In this document: piece after piece, positions 26,913 to 34,542 of the stretch
How the letters are laid out: every line of letters starts with the position of its first letter
How positions within the stretch are numbered: the first letter of the stretch is position 1
NCBI GenBank assembly: GCA_964604165.1
Contig: CAZRYF010000039.1
Coordinates: 1 to 44,830, forward strand
Reading direction: 5' to 3'
DNA: 44,830 nt
DNA from: JAYZDK01 sp964604165
Lineage (GTDB): Bacteria > Myxococcota_A > UBA796 > CAJQPC01
Notes under the pieces: generated by a model
What the model was told of the DNA's origin: nothing
Seen by the model: the letters and a program-made list of their open reading frames with translations, nothing else
The model's database searches: none
Position numbers and translations under genes: made by a program

Positions 26913-27479
26913 ATGAACACCCCCATGATCGGCCCCCTCCCCCCCCCGGATCCGCCCCCCCCGCTTCGGGTGCCTGATTGGCCCCTTCCCCCCTACCGTT
27001 TCGTCCCAGGGCTGAATCCGCACCCCTTTCGCCACCCGGACGGACACATGTACACGGACGGATCACCCCCCCCAGCCGAAACCTGGGACCCCACCGTCTC
27101 CTGGGAGCAGGACACCGCCTGGCTGCGGGGACTGGACCTCTTTGACCACTGCTTCTACTGGGAAGCCCATGAGGTGTGGGAGGGAATCTGGCGCTCGGCG
27201 CCTCGGGATGACCCCTACGCCGAGTTGTTGCAGGGGTTGATCCAGGCGGCGGCGTTTCTGCTCAAGCAGCACATGGGCCAGGAGGCAGCCGCCGAGCACC
27301 TGAGATCCGCGTCCGCAGCGCGCTTGTCCAGCGCAAGAGACCGCTGTGGGAGTTCTTTTCGAGGGGTGGAGTTGGACTGCCTTCTTCAGGCATTGGACCG
27401 ACGAGCCTTGGAGCCCCCTCCCCTGGCGACCGTCACACGTCCAGCACAAGATCAATCGGGCAGTGATCCGACCCCATGA
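26913..27479 (+). CDS. DUF309 family protein
   Basis: The protein has 188 residues. The DUF309 core is visible: GLDLFDHCFYWEAHEVWEGI, then LLQGLIQAAAFLLK, a helical bundle of unknown function. The N-terminus is a Pro-rich segment (PDPPPPLRVPDWPLPPYRFV, then PGLNPHPFRHPDGHMY) that I associate with a subset of this family. AAGGGGTG lies about 8 nt before ATG 26913. It is divergent from rrf2 and its last 47 bp overlap antisense with the end of xthA, so annotation of either C-terminus should allow for the overlap. Confidence 0.85.
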   Translation: MNTPMIGPLPPPDPPPPLRVPDWPLPPYRFVPGLNPHPFRHPDGHMYTDGSPPPAETWDPTVSWEQDTAWLRGLDLFDHCFYWEAHEVWEGIWRSAPRDDPYAELLQGLIQAAAFLLKQHMGQEAAAEHLRSASAARLSSARDRCGSSFRGVELDCLLQALDRRALEPPPLATVTRPAQDQSGSDPTP

Positions 27480-28197
27480 TTTGGGGGAGAATCGCGGCTG
27501 ACTTCACCGCGGGGACCAGATCGTCGGTGACCCAGAAGGAGTCGATGCGCCAGCCGATGTTCTTCTCCCGCACCCCGAAGCGCTGGGACCACCATGTGTA
27601 GTGACCGGTGTCTTCTTCGAAGAGCCGAAAGGTGTCCACCAGGCCAGCGTTCCGGTAGTGGTCGAGCCACTCACGCTCGCAGTCCATGAAGCCTGAGGTC
27701 TTCCGGTTCTGCTTGGGCCGGGCCAGGTCCCGCTCCTCGTGGGCGGTGTTCAAGTCCCCGGTGATCACCACAGATCGCCCCTCGGACCGGCGGGCCTTGA
27801 CCCAGTCCAGGAGCGCAGCGTAGTAGTCGAGCTTGTAGGCCAGACGCTCGGGGCCCTTTCCGCCGTTGGGAAAGTAGCCATTGACCAGCAAGAAGGCCCC
27901 GTAGTCCGCAACCTGCGTGCGGCCTTCCGCGGTGAACCGCTCGTGGCCAAACCCCTGCTCCACCGAGACGGGGGAAGCCTTGGAGAGCAACCCCACCCCC
28001 GAGTAGCCGGCCCGCTGCGCCGGGTGCCACCAGGCGTTGTAGCCGGAAAGATCAGTCACCTGTGGGGGAACCTGCTCCACCTTGAGCCGGGTCTCCTGGA
28101 GGCACAGGACATCCGGGGCCTCCTGGGCCACCACGTCCAGAAACCCCTTCTTCACGCAGGCCCGAAGGCCGTTGACGTTCCAGGAGACCAACCGCAT
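27433..28197 (-). CDS. xthA: Exodeoxyribonuclease III
   Basis: AP endonuclease and 3'-5' exonuclease of base-excision repair. The protein has 254 residues with the endonuclease/exonuclease/phosphatase motifs in order: SWNVNGLRA, LCLQETRL (catalytic Glu), GYSGVGLLSK, GDLNTAH (Asp/Asn), WRIDSFWVTD, and GSDHCPIDL with the catalytic His at the C-terminus. ExoA/XthA type by length. It starts 37 bp from the divergent FIST gene. Confidence 0.95.
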   Translation of the reverse strand: MRLVSWNVNGLRACVKKGFLDVVAQEAPDVLCLQETRLKVEQVPPQVTDLSGYNAWWHPAQRAGYSGVGLLSKASPVSVEQGFGHERFTAEGRTQVADYGAFLLVNGYFPNGGKGPERLAYKLDYYAALLDWVKARRSEGRSVVITGDLNTAHEERDLARPKQNRKTSGFMDCEREWLDHYRNAGLVDTFRLFEEDTGHYTWWSQRFGVREKNIGWRIDSFWVTDDLVPAVKSAAILPQIMGSDHCPIDLVLDV

Positions 28198-28234
28198 GGG
28201 GGTGGCCTAACCCGCCCAGGGTAAACTCCCGAGA

Positions 28235-29425
28235 ATGAAATGGGCCACCGCGATTTCGGATGCACGCCACATCGGGCGCGCCCTGGACGAGACCTGTGAG
28301 ACCTTGGGCGCCGCCCTGGGGGGCCAGGCGCCGCACCTGCTGGTGATCTTCATCAGCCCCCACCACGGGGAAGACACCATGGAGATCTCGGAACACCTCC
28401 AGGAGGCCTTTCCCGAAGCGGTCCTGGTGGGCTGCTCCGGGGGAGGCATCATCGGTGCCTACACCGAGCTGGAAGACTCCCCGGCCCTCTCGATCACCGC
28501 CGCGGTGCTGCCCGACGTGGGCATCGTCCCGTTTCACGTGGATGCGGCCGACCTGGACGACCTGTCCGCCAACCCGGAGCGCTGGCACGACCTGCTCAAC
28601 CTTGTTCCGGATCAACAGCCCTGTTTCTTGCTACTGCCGGACCCATTCTCCTGCTCGCCGGATCAGCTGACCACCAGCTTGGATTCGGCCTTTCCGGGCT
28701 GCGCCAAGGTGGGAGGCATGGCGAGCGGCGCACAACAGCCCGGGGACCACGCACTCTTCGTGCACGACGTCTGCCTGTTTGAGGGCGCAGCTGGCCTGGC
28801 CATGTGGGGGGACATCTGCATGGACACGGTGGTGGCCCAGGGATGCCGCCCGGTGGGGGAGCCCATGCGGGTGAGCGGCTGTGAGCAGAACGTGCTCATG
28901 GAGCTCGACGGCGGACCGGCCCTCCTGGCCCTGGACAAGGTGTTCGGAGAGCTCGACGAAATGGAGCAGGCGATCTTCTCCCAGTCCCCGCACATCGGGG
29001 TGGCCATGGACGCGCACCAGACCAACCCGGGCTGGGGGGACTTCCTGGTCCGCAACATCGTTGGAATCGACCGGGAGCACAAGGTCGTGGCCGTCGGGGG
29101 GATGCTGGAAGAAGGCCAGAAGGTGCAATTCCACATCCGAGACGCGGGCAGCTCCGCGGAAGATATACGCCGCCTCCTGGCCCGCTACGCCGAGGGCCGC
29201 CGCGCCACCCCCCCTGCCGGCGCCCTGCTGTTTTCCTGCGTCGGTCGGGGACAGCGCTTCTACGGCATCGCGAACCACGACTCAGGCGTGTTCCGATCCG
29301 CCCTGGGAGAGCTTGCCCTGGGCGGCTTCTTCTGCAATGGCGAAATCGGCCCGGTCCATGGGAAGACCCACCTGCACGGCTACACCAGTTCGTTTGCTGT
29401 GTTTCGTCCGCGGGGGTGGGATTAG
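28235..29425 (+). CDS. FIST-domain sensory protein
   Basis: The protein has 396 residues covering FIST N and FIST C domains. Typical segments are VLVGCSGGGIIGAYTELED, AKVGGMASGAQQ, GVAMDAHQTNPGWGDFLVRN, ALLFSCVGRG and the C-terminal FFCNGEIGPVHGKTHLHGYT. FIST domains bind small ligands, probably amino acids, and usually feed two-component or GGDEF systems; here the protein stands alone. The last 72 bp have a diverged partner copy at 32111-32182, beyond the Cys-rich patch. Confidence 0.88.
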   Translation: MKWATAISDARHIGRALDETCETLGAALGGQAPHLLVIFISPHHGEDTMEISEHLQEAFPEAVLVGCSGGGIIGAYTELEDSPALSITAAVLPDVGIVPFHVDAADLDDLSANPERWHDLLNLVPDQQPCFLLLPDPFSCSPDQLTTSLDSAFPGCAKVGGMASGAQQPGDHALFVHDVCLFEGAAGLAMWGDICMDTVVAQGCRPVGEPMRVSGCEQNVLMELDGGPALLALDKVFGELDEMEQAIFSQSPHIGVAMDAHQTNPGWGDFLVRNIVGIDREHKVVAVGGMLEEGQKVQFHIRDAGSSAEDIRRLLARYAEGRRATPPAGALLFSCVGRGQRFYGIANHDSGVFRSALGELALGGFFCNGEIGPVHGKTHLHGYTSSFAVFRPRGWD

Positions 29426-29521
29426 GAGCCGGGTTCAAACTTGACACGTCAACTGCAAGGGTGAGTTTCCGAGGGCGCAGATTAACACTTCGTTCACAAT
29501 ACAAGATTGAGGAAACTTACC

Positions 29522-29941
29522 GTGGCATGGCGTCCCCCTGTTCGCATCGTACCGCTCGTGACAGACCGGTTCTTTACCACCAATGGCAATCCATCCACGA
29601 GCCCCATCTTCATGGACGTCTTGCCATTGAGCCTGCGTAATATCGGGCCGTTTCTCGGCGCCATTACAATCCACGCCGAACTCAAGAACGCGAGTTCCTC
29701 GACGAACTTCGAGTTCGACGTGGAGGGCCAGTGGTCAATGGACGGAGAGACATGGAAACCATTCTCCAGCCTGCTTATGCAGAACCAGTCCGACGATGGG
29801 CAACGAATCTCCGGATAGTACACGACTGCATCCGACTTCGGCCTCTTCATACGGATTCGTATTGGTGTACACCCAAATTCGGGCTCGGGTATCGAGTCCG
29901 GAGTCATCAGTGCCACGGCCGTCTTCGAACTGCTTTCTTGA
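29522..29941 (+). pseudogene. Small beta-rich protein gene interrupted by an in-frame TAG
   Basis: From GTG 29522 (GAGG upstream; TTG 29507 also in frame) the frame encodes 98 residues, VTDRFFTTNG to DDGQRISG. It meets TAG at 29816 and then continues in the same frame for 40 codons (YTTASDFGLFIRIRIGV, ATAVFELLS) to TGA at 29941. The downstream piece reads as a natural continuation of the same strand-rich domain, so a nonsense mutation or amber readthrough is likely rather than a natural end. The C-terminal part faintly resembles FIRFGVAYKHSSG in the gene at 33735. No signal peptide is seen. I do not recognise the family. Confidence 0.55.
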
Positions 29942-29952
29942 GGAGGAGTCCG

Positions 29953-30330
29953 ATGGCTTCTCCTGACTTCGATCGTGCACTTCATTCTGCGGATGCTTCT
30001 ACCCAAGACTGGGTGAGCATCGTCGGGGATTCTGGATTGGCCGCGTTTCTGGGTTTGGGCCTTCGCTCCCGGGCCGGCCAGGACGCGGTCCCGGCCCCCG
30101 ATCCGAAGAATCCCAAACGGCCAGACCCGGTCCCAACCCCCACCCCCGGCGGTGGGTGCCGCGTGGGGTGCGATGAGGACGAAAGGCTGGTTTGCAGGGC
30201 CTATTGCGATGTTCTTTACGGCAATTGCGTAAGCTATTGCGGCTGGAAGATGAACAAGGACGGCGTGTGTATCCCCGATTGCCGTTGTGGACCGTGCGCG
30301 ATGGTCCTCTCCCAGCAGTTGGAGAGGTGA
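29953..30330 (+). CDS. Small protein with ten-cysteine C-terminal domain
   Basis: The protein has 125 residues, AGGAGGAG just before ATG 29953. The N-terminal half is Cys-free and ends in a Pro-rich linker (PAPDPKNPKRPDPVPTPTP). The C-terminal 47 residues contain ten cysteines (69, 73, 81, 85, 92, 96, 106, 110, 112, 115), mostly in C-x3-C pairs. This could be a disulfide-rich fold or a metal-binding domain. There is no classical signal peptide, so export, if any, would need another route. It starts 12 bp after the preceding broken gene. I do not recognise it; a peptide with leader and Cys-rich core is one possibility, but no modifying enzyme lies beside it. Confidence 0.7.
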   Translation: MASPDFDRALHSADASTQDWVSIVGDSGLAAFLGLGLRSRAGQDAVPAPDPKNPKRPDPVPTPTPGGGCRVGCDEDERLVCRAYCDVLYGNCVSYCGWKMNKDGVCIPDCRCGPCAMVLSQQLER

Positions 30331-30450
30331 CAGATCTGGTACAGCCGCAGCCTCTTCTACTGCCGGGCGTCGCCTCGGAATGCCGTACAAGGCGTGCCCA
30401 GGGGCGTTGGGCTCGGGTGCGCGTTGTAGTCGGCAGGGTGGATTTACGCA

Positions 30451-31899
30451 ATGAGTAGCGAGGGCTCGCGCTATCCTCTGCAAATGGCCCGATGGACTCG
30501 CTGGTTCCTGCCATTCGCGCTGTTGCTGCTGGGGGTCGCCTGTTGGACTCTTCGGCCAACGCCGGAGGGTCAGAACGAGCAAGAAAGCCCGAGGCCCTCC
30601 CAGACCCGACGCTCCCGGGCGCCGGCGACCGTCGCCACCAATGCTCGTGCAGTCGCCGATCTCGAGGAAGCACCGACGGGCCCTCCAGTGGTTTGGGTGA
30701 AGCTGACCGGAATGAAGCAGATGGACCGGAACACATTCACCCTGTCCATGTTCTCGCCTTCCCGGTTCTTCCCCTCCGCGGACGAAGTACCGTTCCCCGA
30801 CGGCGAGACAGCCCTTGCGGTTCAGACGATGCTGGACAGCGAGAGCGAGGATGCGAGGAAAAAGGCCTCCAAGGATTCGCGCGTCGCACTGCTCGATGCC
30901 GCCGAGGCCGAGGGTCTACTCGCGAAGGACCTGACCGGGGACATTCCACCGTGGACTGGTGTTCTCGCCCTCGAGGTCGAACGGACGCGGAGCAATGCGG
31001 TCTCCGGTGCCCAGTTCGAAGACCTCGTGGACGAGATGCTCGAGCGATTCGGCGAGGGTCCGTTCGACGGAAGACCTTCGCTTATCTCCCGAAACCGGGA
31101 GGCGCGCACGTTCTACCAAACCCATAGGATGCCACGGGATGCCTCGATCCAGCTCCATCTCGCGCTAGAGGTCATCGAACAGGCGGGCCCGGACCACCCC
31201 GCGAGTGACTACGCTCGCCTGTATGCGCTGGAAGCGGTCAGTGATTTGACGGGCACCGCCTACAACGCTGAAGAAGCGGTGGACCTGGCCTTCGAGATCT
31301 TGGAGGACACTCCCGACCCGCTGGTGGCTGAAGAAGCATTGTTCCGAATCACGAGGTTCCCCGACGCAGATCTCAGCGACGAGCAGTTCGAGTTCCTGGA
31401 AAGGGCCACAAAGGAGTTCTCGCCCCATAAGGAGAGCATTGCGATTCTTGGGCTCAACGCCTCCTATGACCAGGGAGACTACGCACGTGCGGCACGCTGG
31501 TGGGCGGTGCTGGACGATGAGGTTGCCACGTCCTGTTCATGCCGGCACCCGGACCCACCGCCCCTCGACCCCTGGGGCCCGCCCCCCGAAAGGGATGTGT
31601 GCAACTACGAATGCACGATCCTGGAAAGGGCGCGGGTGCAGCTCGGGGTCCTTGGCGAGTTTGCCCCGCGCGATTGGCAAGATGCGCTTCGCGTCGCGGT
31701 GTTGGGCTGCCATGCCGACGGCGTGAGCGAGCAAGCCAAGAGCCTCCGCGCCGATGGCGTTTGGAGCCGCGAATGGAGCTGGACGAGCTGGGATCCCCCG
31801 GGGGCGTTCGCCGCCTGCGTCGAGCAACGCGCGACCCAAGGGCCACCCCCGTCTGACGGACAGCGCGTGCTGCTTCTGGCGGGCTCGGCACGAAAGTAG
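30451..31899 (+). CDS. Membrane-anchored alpha-solenoid protein of unknown function
   Basis: The protein has 482 residues. A single N-terminal hydrophobic segment (WFLPFALLLLGVACWTL) is followed by a disordered Pro/Arg/Ser linker. From about residue 230 the chain is helical with TPR-like spacing (YARLYALEAVSDLTG, AEEAVDLAFEILEDTPDPLV, SIAILGLNASYDQGDYARAA). A short Cys cluster (CSCRHPDPPP ... CNYECT) interrupts it near residues 363-391. ATG 30451 has AGGGTGGA upstream; ATG 30484 is an alternative that puts the start next to the membrane segment. It is the third gene of the plus-strand cluster after the FIST gene. Periplasmic location is inferred. Confidence 0.7.
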   Translation: MSSEGSRYPLQMARWTRWFLPFALLLLGVACWTLRPTPEGQNEQESPRPSQTRRSRAPATVATNARAVADLEEAPTGPPVVWVKLTGMKQMDRNTFTLSMFSPSRFFPSADEVPFPDGETALAVQTMLDSESEDARKKASKDSRVALLDAAEAEGLLAKDLTGDIPPWTGVLALEVERTRSNAVSGAQFEDLVDEMLERFGEGPFDGRPSLISRNREARTFYQTHRMPRDASIQLHLALEVIEQAGPDHPASDYARLYALEAVSDLTGTAYNAEEAVDLAFEILEDTPDPLVAEEALFRITRFPDADLSDEQFEFLERATKEFSPHKESIAILGLNASYDQGDYARAARWWAVLDDEVATSCSCRHPDPPPLDPWGPPPERDVCNYECTILERARVQLGVLGEFAPRDWQDALRVAVLGCHADGVSEQAKSLRADGVWSREWSWTSWDPPGAFAACVEQRATQGPPPSDGQRVLLLAGSARK

Positions 31900-32064
31900 G
31901 GGTGTAAAGTCCACGGCTACCCCCCCGGGCCCTACCGAAGAAAGCGAGCGTAGGTGAAATTGGTGGGAGTCAAGCGTTCCCCGCTCTACATCGCTCCACA
32001 CTCCCATGTGACAAACCCCCTCTTCCCAACTGTAAATCCCAGTCGTCGGAGCTGTGGGCGGAGT

Positions 32065-32114
32065 GGACAACCCCGGGTTGTCCAAGGATGTATGGGCAGC
32101 CCAACAGGCTGTCC
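32065..32114. repeat. Two inverted repeats at the edge of the FIST tail relic
   Basis: GGACAACCC and GGGTTGTCC (32065-32083) form a perfect 9-bp inverted repeat with a 1-nt centre. A second hairpin, GGGCAGCC with GGCTGTCC around CAACA (32094-32114), pairs over 8 bp with one G-U. They lie in a 460-bp gene-free stretch (31900-32361), immediately before the point where similarity to the FIST gene starts. They may be terminators for the convergent gene sets or recombination-related. Confidence 0.6.
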
Positions 32115-32182
32115 ACGGCAAGACCCACCTGCACGGCTACACCAGTTCGTTCGGCGTGTTTCGGGCGCGAGGGTGGGACCAG
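32111..32182 (+). pseudogene. Relic of the 3' end of a second FIST gene
   Basis: These 72 bp match the last 72 bp of the FIST gene (29354-29425) at 62 of 72 positions, including 32 identical bases in a row. Translated in the same frame it gives VHGKTHLHGYTSSFGVF and RARGWD. Of the ten differences, most are silent; the rest are Ala to Gly, Pro to Ala, and the stop codon TAG changed to CAG. Similarity ends abruptly at the 5' side. A mostly silent pattern suggests it derives from a functional paralogue rather than from a fresh copy. The rest of 31900-32361 holds no gene I can support. Confidence 0.75.
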
Positions 32183-32361
32183 GAAGGCGAGCCCAAGGAG
32201 GGCGAGCCCAAGTGTAGGCGTTGCCGTTGCCGACGATCCCCCCGCCGCCCAACATCGGGCGGCCTCAATTCCGCCGTGACCGGCATCCGTAGCAACGCTC
32301 TTGTCGATCAAGGCCGAAGGGTGCGTCTGGTCACGGTCCGGTTGCTACTCAACACTCTGTG

Positions 32362-32934
32362 TCATTCCAACTGCTCGAGGGTGACCTCGGCGTCCACGTC
32401 CACGTCGTCGGATCTTTTGTAGCAAGGACCGCAAAAACTGTAAGTGTAGAAGCCTTCCACCAAGGCGGAGACGGCCCACTCGACCGTAATGGGTTCGTCG
32501 CTCATCGAGACCAGCTCGAACTCCACCGTCGCCTCGCAGGGCATGGCGTCGCCCGAGCACTCGGGCCAAACCCAGCACTTTTGCCATCTCGACAGCCCGG
32601 TGTCGGGCTCCCATGTCTCGCTGCACGAGTCCGATCCCGATCCGTCGACCCGACCGATCACGGTAACCGCGACGCTGTTCCCGCTGTCCTGCGTCGCAGC
32701 AGCGTGGATCTCTATTACATCGAGGTCGACTTTCCACCTTGTCTCACCGCCGTCGTTCCGCATGCTCGTGCGAAACTGCAAGGTAGCCGATGTGCCGGAA
32801 GCCAGCTCGGTCATGCCCGTAATCTCCCCGCCGTAGGCCCCCCATGAGCCTGGCTTGAAAGCCGTGCTGACGAGCAGTGTTCCCGTCAACGCCCACGGTA
32901 CCCACGCGCGTGACCGGCCAGCGCCCCCGGTCAT
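32362..32934 (-). CDS. Putative secreted protein of unknown function
   Basis: The protein has 190 residues. An N-terminal Arg-containing and hydrophobic stretch (RSRAWVPWALTGTLLVSTAF) is a likely signal peptide. The mature part alternates strands and short charged turns (ATLQFRTSMRNDGG, WKVDLDVIEIHAA, VAVTVIGRVDGSGSD) and holds several Cys, including CWVWPEC and CGPCYK. The C-terminus is acidic (SDDVDVDAEVTLEQLE). It is the last gene of the minus-strand set that includes the HExxH protein; the 64-bp gap and shared strand suggest cotranscription. The family is not recognised. Confidence 0.65.
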   Translation of the reverse strand: MTGGAGRSRAWVPWALTGTLLVSTAFKPGSWGAYGGEITGMTELASGTSATLQFRTSMRNDGGETRWKVDLDVIEIHAAATQDSGNSVAVTVIGRVDGSGSDSCSETWEPDTGLSRWQKCWVWPECSGDAMPCEATVEFELVSMSDEPITVEWAVSALVEGFYTYSFCGPCYKRSDDVDVDAEVTLEQLE

Positions 32935-32998
32935 GGCTCAGTCGCCCTTCCCACATGCGAACAGGCTGCCGGCAGGCATGTCCATCGCGTCATGCTCC

Positions 32999-33733
32999 TC
33001 ACGCCGCCTCGTCCGACAAGGGCTCCATTATGCTCGCATTCATGGCCTGATTGCACCTGATAATGCATTCCATCACGTCGTCATCGTCCCATCCGTCCTT
33101 GGGCACACACCCCTGGTCGGCTAGGTAGTGGAACAGGTGCGGACAATACTCGTAGCACTCGTAGCACTCGCAGCACTCGCAGCACTCGCAGCACTCGCAG
33201 CACTCGCAGCACTCGCAGCTGTTGCACCCACCGCCACTGCTACCACTAACACCGAACAAGCTGCCCCACGCGCTCTCGAGCAGGCCGACGAAGAACTCCC
33301 ACGCCCACTCAACTCCCCTCCGGATGAAGCCGTACAAGGATCCCACTAAAGTGCGCAGGAAGTTCCAGCCCACCACGAGCCCATCGACAATCAACCCCCC
33401 TCCTGCGGCGACAAGCTCTCCCCCAGCGACGTAATTCCCTAGGAGATTAGGTGGGAGCTCGCTGCACTTGCTGAAACTCGGGGCTTTGGGGCGGCCGCAG
33501 CCGTACACACTGTCAAGGGCCATACCATCGCAACACCCCACCGCCGCCGCGTCGTGGCGGTTAAACAAACCCCACCGGAACGCGTTCTCAATCATGTACG
33601 AGACGTAGCAGGTGCTTTTCCAGTCCGGGTCGGAGTAGTTGTAGCCCACGAGGTGGGTCATCTCGTGGAGCAGGACAGCGGCAAGGTCGAGAGCGGCGCA
33701 CAGCCGTTCCTCGTGTGTGCCGCTCGTCCACAT
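32999..33733 (-). CDS. HExxH putative metallopeptidase-like protein with (Cys-Glu-Cys)6 tract
   Basis: The protein has 244 residues. HEMTH at residues 23-27 lies in a helix context (AALDLAAVLLHEMTHLVGYN), the zinc-binding motif of many metallopeptidases, though the third ligand is not obvious and the N-terminus is very short. Residues 100-165 are hydrophobic and Gly-rich (GGGLIVDGLVVGWNFLRTLV), membrane-like. Residues 173-190 are six exact Cys-Glu-Cys repeats, followed by YECYEYC. An acidic tail (GWDDDDVMECIIRC) follows. ATG 33733 comes one base after the stop of the upstream gene, so it is coupled to it. The frame is open only to 33773 upstream with no other start. Activity and metal binding are inferred, not shown. 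Confidence 0.7.
   Translation of the reverse strand: MWTSGTHEERLCAALDLAAVLLHEMTHLVGYNYSDPDWKSTCYVSYMIENAFRWGLFNRHDAAAVGCCDGMALDSVYGCGRPKAPSFSKCSELPPNLLGNYVAGGELVAAGGGLIVDGLVVGWNFLRTLVGSLYGFIRRGVEWAWEFFVGLLESAWGSLFGVSGSSGGGCNSCECCECCECCECCECCECYECYEYCPHLFHYLADQGCVPKDGWDDDDVMECIIRCNQAMNASIMEPLSDEAA
33146..33226 (-). repeat. 9-bp tandem repeat encoding Cys-Glu-Cys
   Basis: Six perfect copies of TGCGAGTGC on the minus strand, flanked by degenerate copies (TACGAGTGC, TACGAGTAT). The run is in frame within the HExxH gene. Such short exact repeats can change copy number by slippage, always by whole 3-residue units, so the Cys content of the protein may vary between strains. Confidence 0.9.
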
Positions 33734-33734
33734 T

Positions 33735-34379
33735 TCAATGTATCCGGGAAAATGAGGGCGCGTTGGTGTCGGTCACATTGCTCCACGCACTGGGGACGGA
33801 CTTCTGAGTCGCCGCGGTCCGGTAGGCAAGCCGACACTCCAGGTTCCCCGTCAACCCAGCGCAGATGGCAGCCAGTTTGACCTTGTCGACCAGGATCGTC
33901 GGCACCCAGCCCGAGATCACCTGGAACTGGTCGGAGGTGGTGGTGCTGTTGAGCTGCCAGGTGCCGGAGCCCACCAAGTCGCCGCACCGGGCGTAGGCGA
34001 CCTCCAACTCCATGTCTGCTGCGCACTGGGACTGGCCGCTGGAGTGCTTGTAGGCCACCCCGAACCGGATGAACATCGCGCCGGCCGTATCGTTGGACAG
34101 GTCGAGCTCACCCGGATTGTAGTCGAAGCTCCCCGAGGTCGGGGTCTGTACTGCGGCCAGATGAACCAGGGTTTCAGGAGCGTCTGTTCGAACCTTTGCC
34201 ACCTGGGCCACGATCTGCGCCTCGAAGAAGTCGGAAGTCGCGACCCGAGCCACCATGACCGGCATGGCGTCATCGAGCCCTACACACAACATCCACCCTG
34301 TGAACCACTCGATTGCCTCGGTCGACGAGAGTGCCGTCAGATGTTTCTGGACGTTTCCGGTCGTTCCGCCGCACGCCAT
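33735..34379 (-). CDS. Uncharacterised beta-rich protein, first gene of the HExxH set
   Basis: The protein has 214 residues, AAGGAG 6 nt before ATG 34379. It is strand-rich (WMLCVGLDDAMPVMVARVA, EAQIVAQVAKVRTD, AMFIRFGVAYKHSSG, MELEVAYARCGDL) and may contain two related halves, with the second (TWQLNSTTTSDQFQVISGWV) shorter. No signal peptide is evident. FIRFGVAYKHSSG resembles FIRIRIGVHPNSGSG in the interrupted gene at 29522, so the two may be distant relatives. Its stop (TGA) is one base from the ATG of the HExxH gene. I do not recognise the family. Confidence 0.65.
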   Translation of the reverse strand: MACGGTTGNVQKHLTALSSTEAIEWFTGWMLCVGLDDAMPVMVARVATSDFFEAQIVAQVAKVRTDAPETLVHLAAVQTPTSGSFDYNPGELDLSNDTAGAMFIRFGVAYKHSSGQSQCAADMELEVAYARCGDLVGSGTWQLNSTTTSDQFQVISGWVPTILVDKVKLAAICAGLTGNLECRLAYRTAATQKSVPSAWSNVTDTNAPSFSRIH

Positions 34380-34542
34380 GTCTTGCTCCTTGTGAACCGA
34401 TCCTGGAAATGGGAGCCCCGGACCCTCCGTTGCGATCAGTGCTCACTCTGTAGATCTGATGGGATCGATGAGCAAGGCGCGAGTCGCAACCTGGCAGAGC
34501 CTCATTCCAGTGGAACAATGGGCGGCAGGGGTGTCCGGCTCT

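Noticed and set aside
29816..29818. Pyrrolysine codon
   Set aside because: TAG in frame could in principle encode pyrrolysine, but the gene resembles no Pyl protein, nothing else in the window suggests Pyl use, and other TAG codons here act as normal stops (for example after the FIST gene). A nonsense mutation is simpler.
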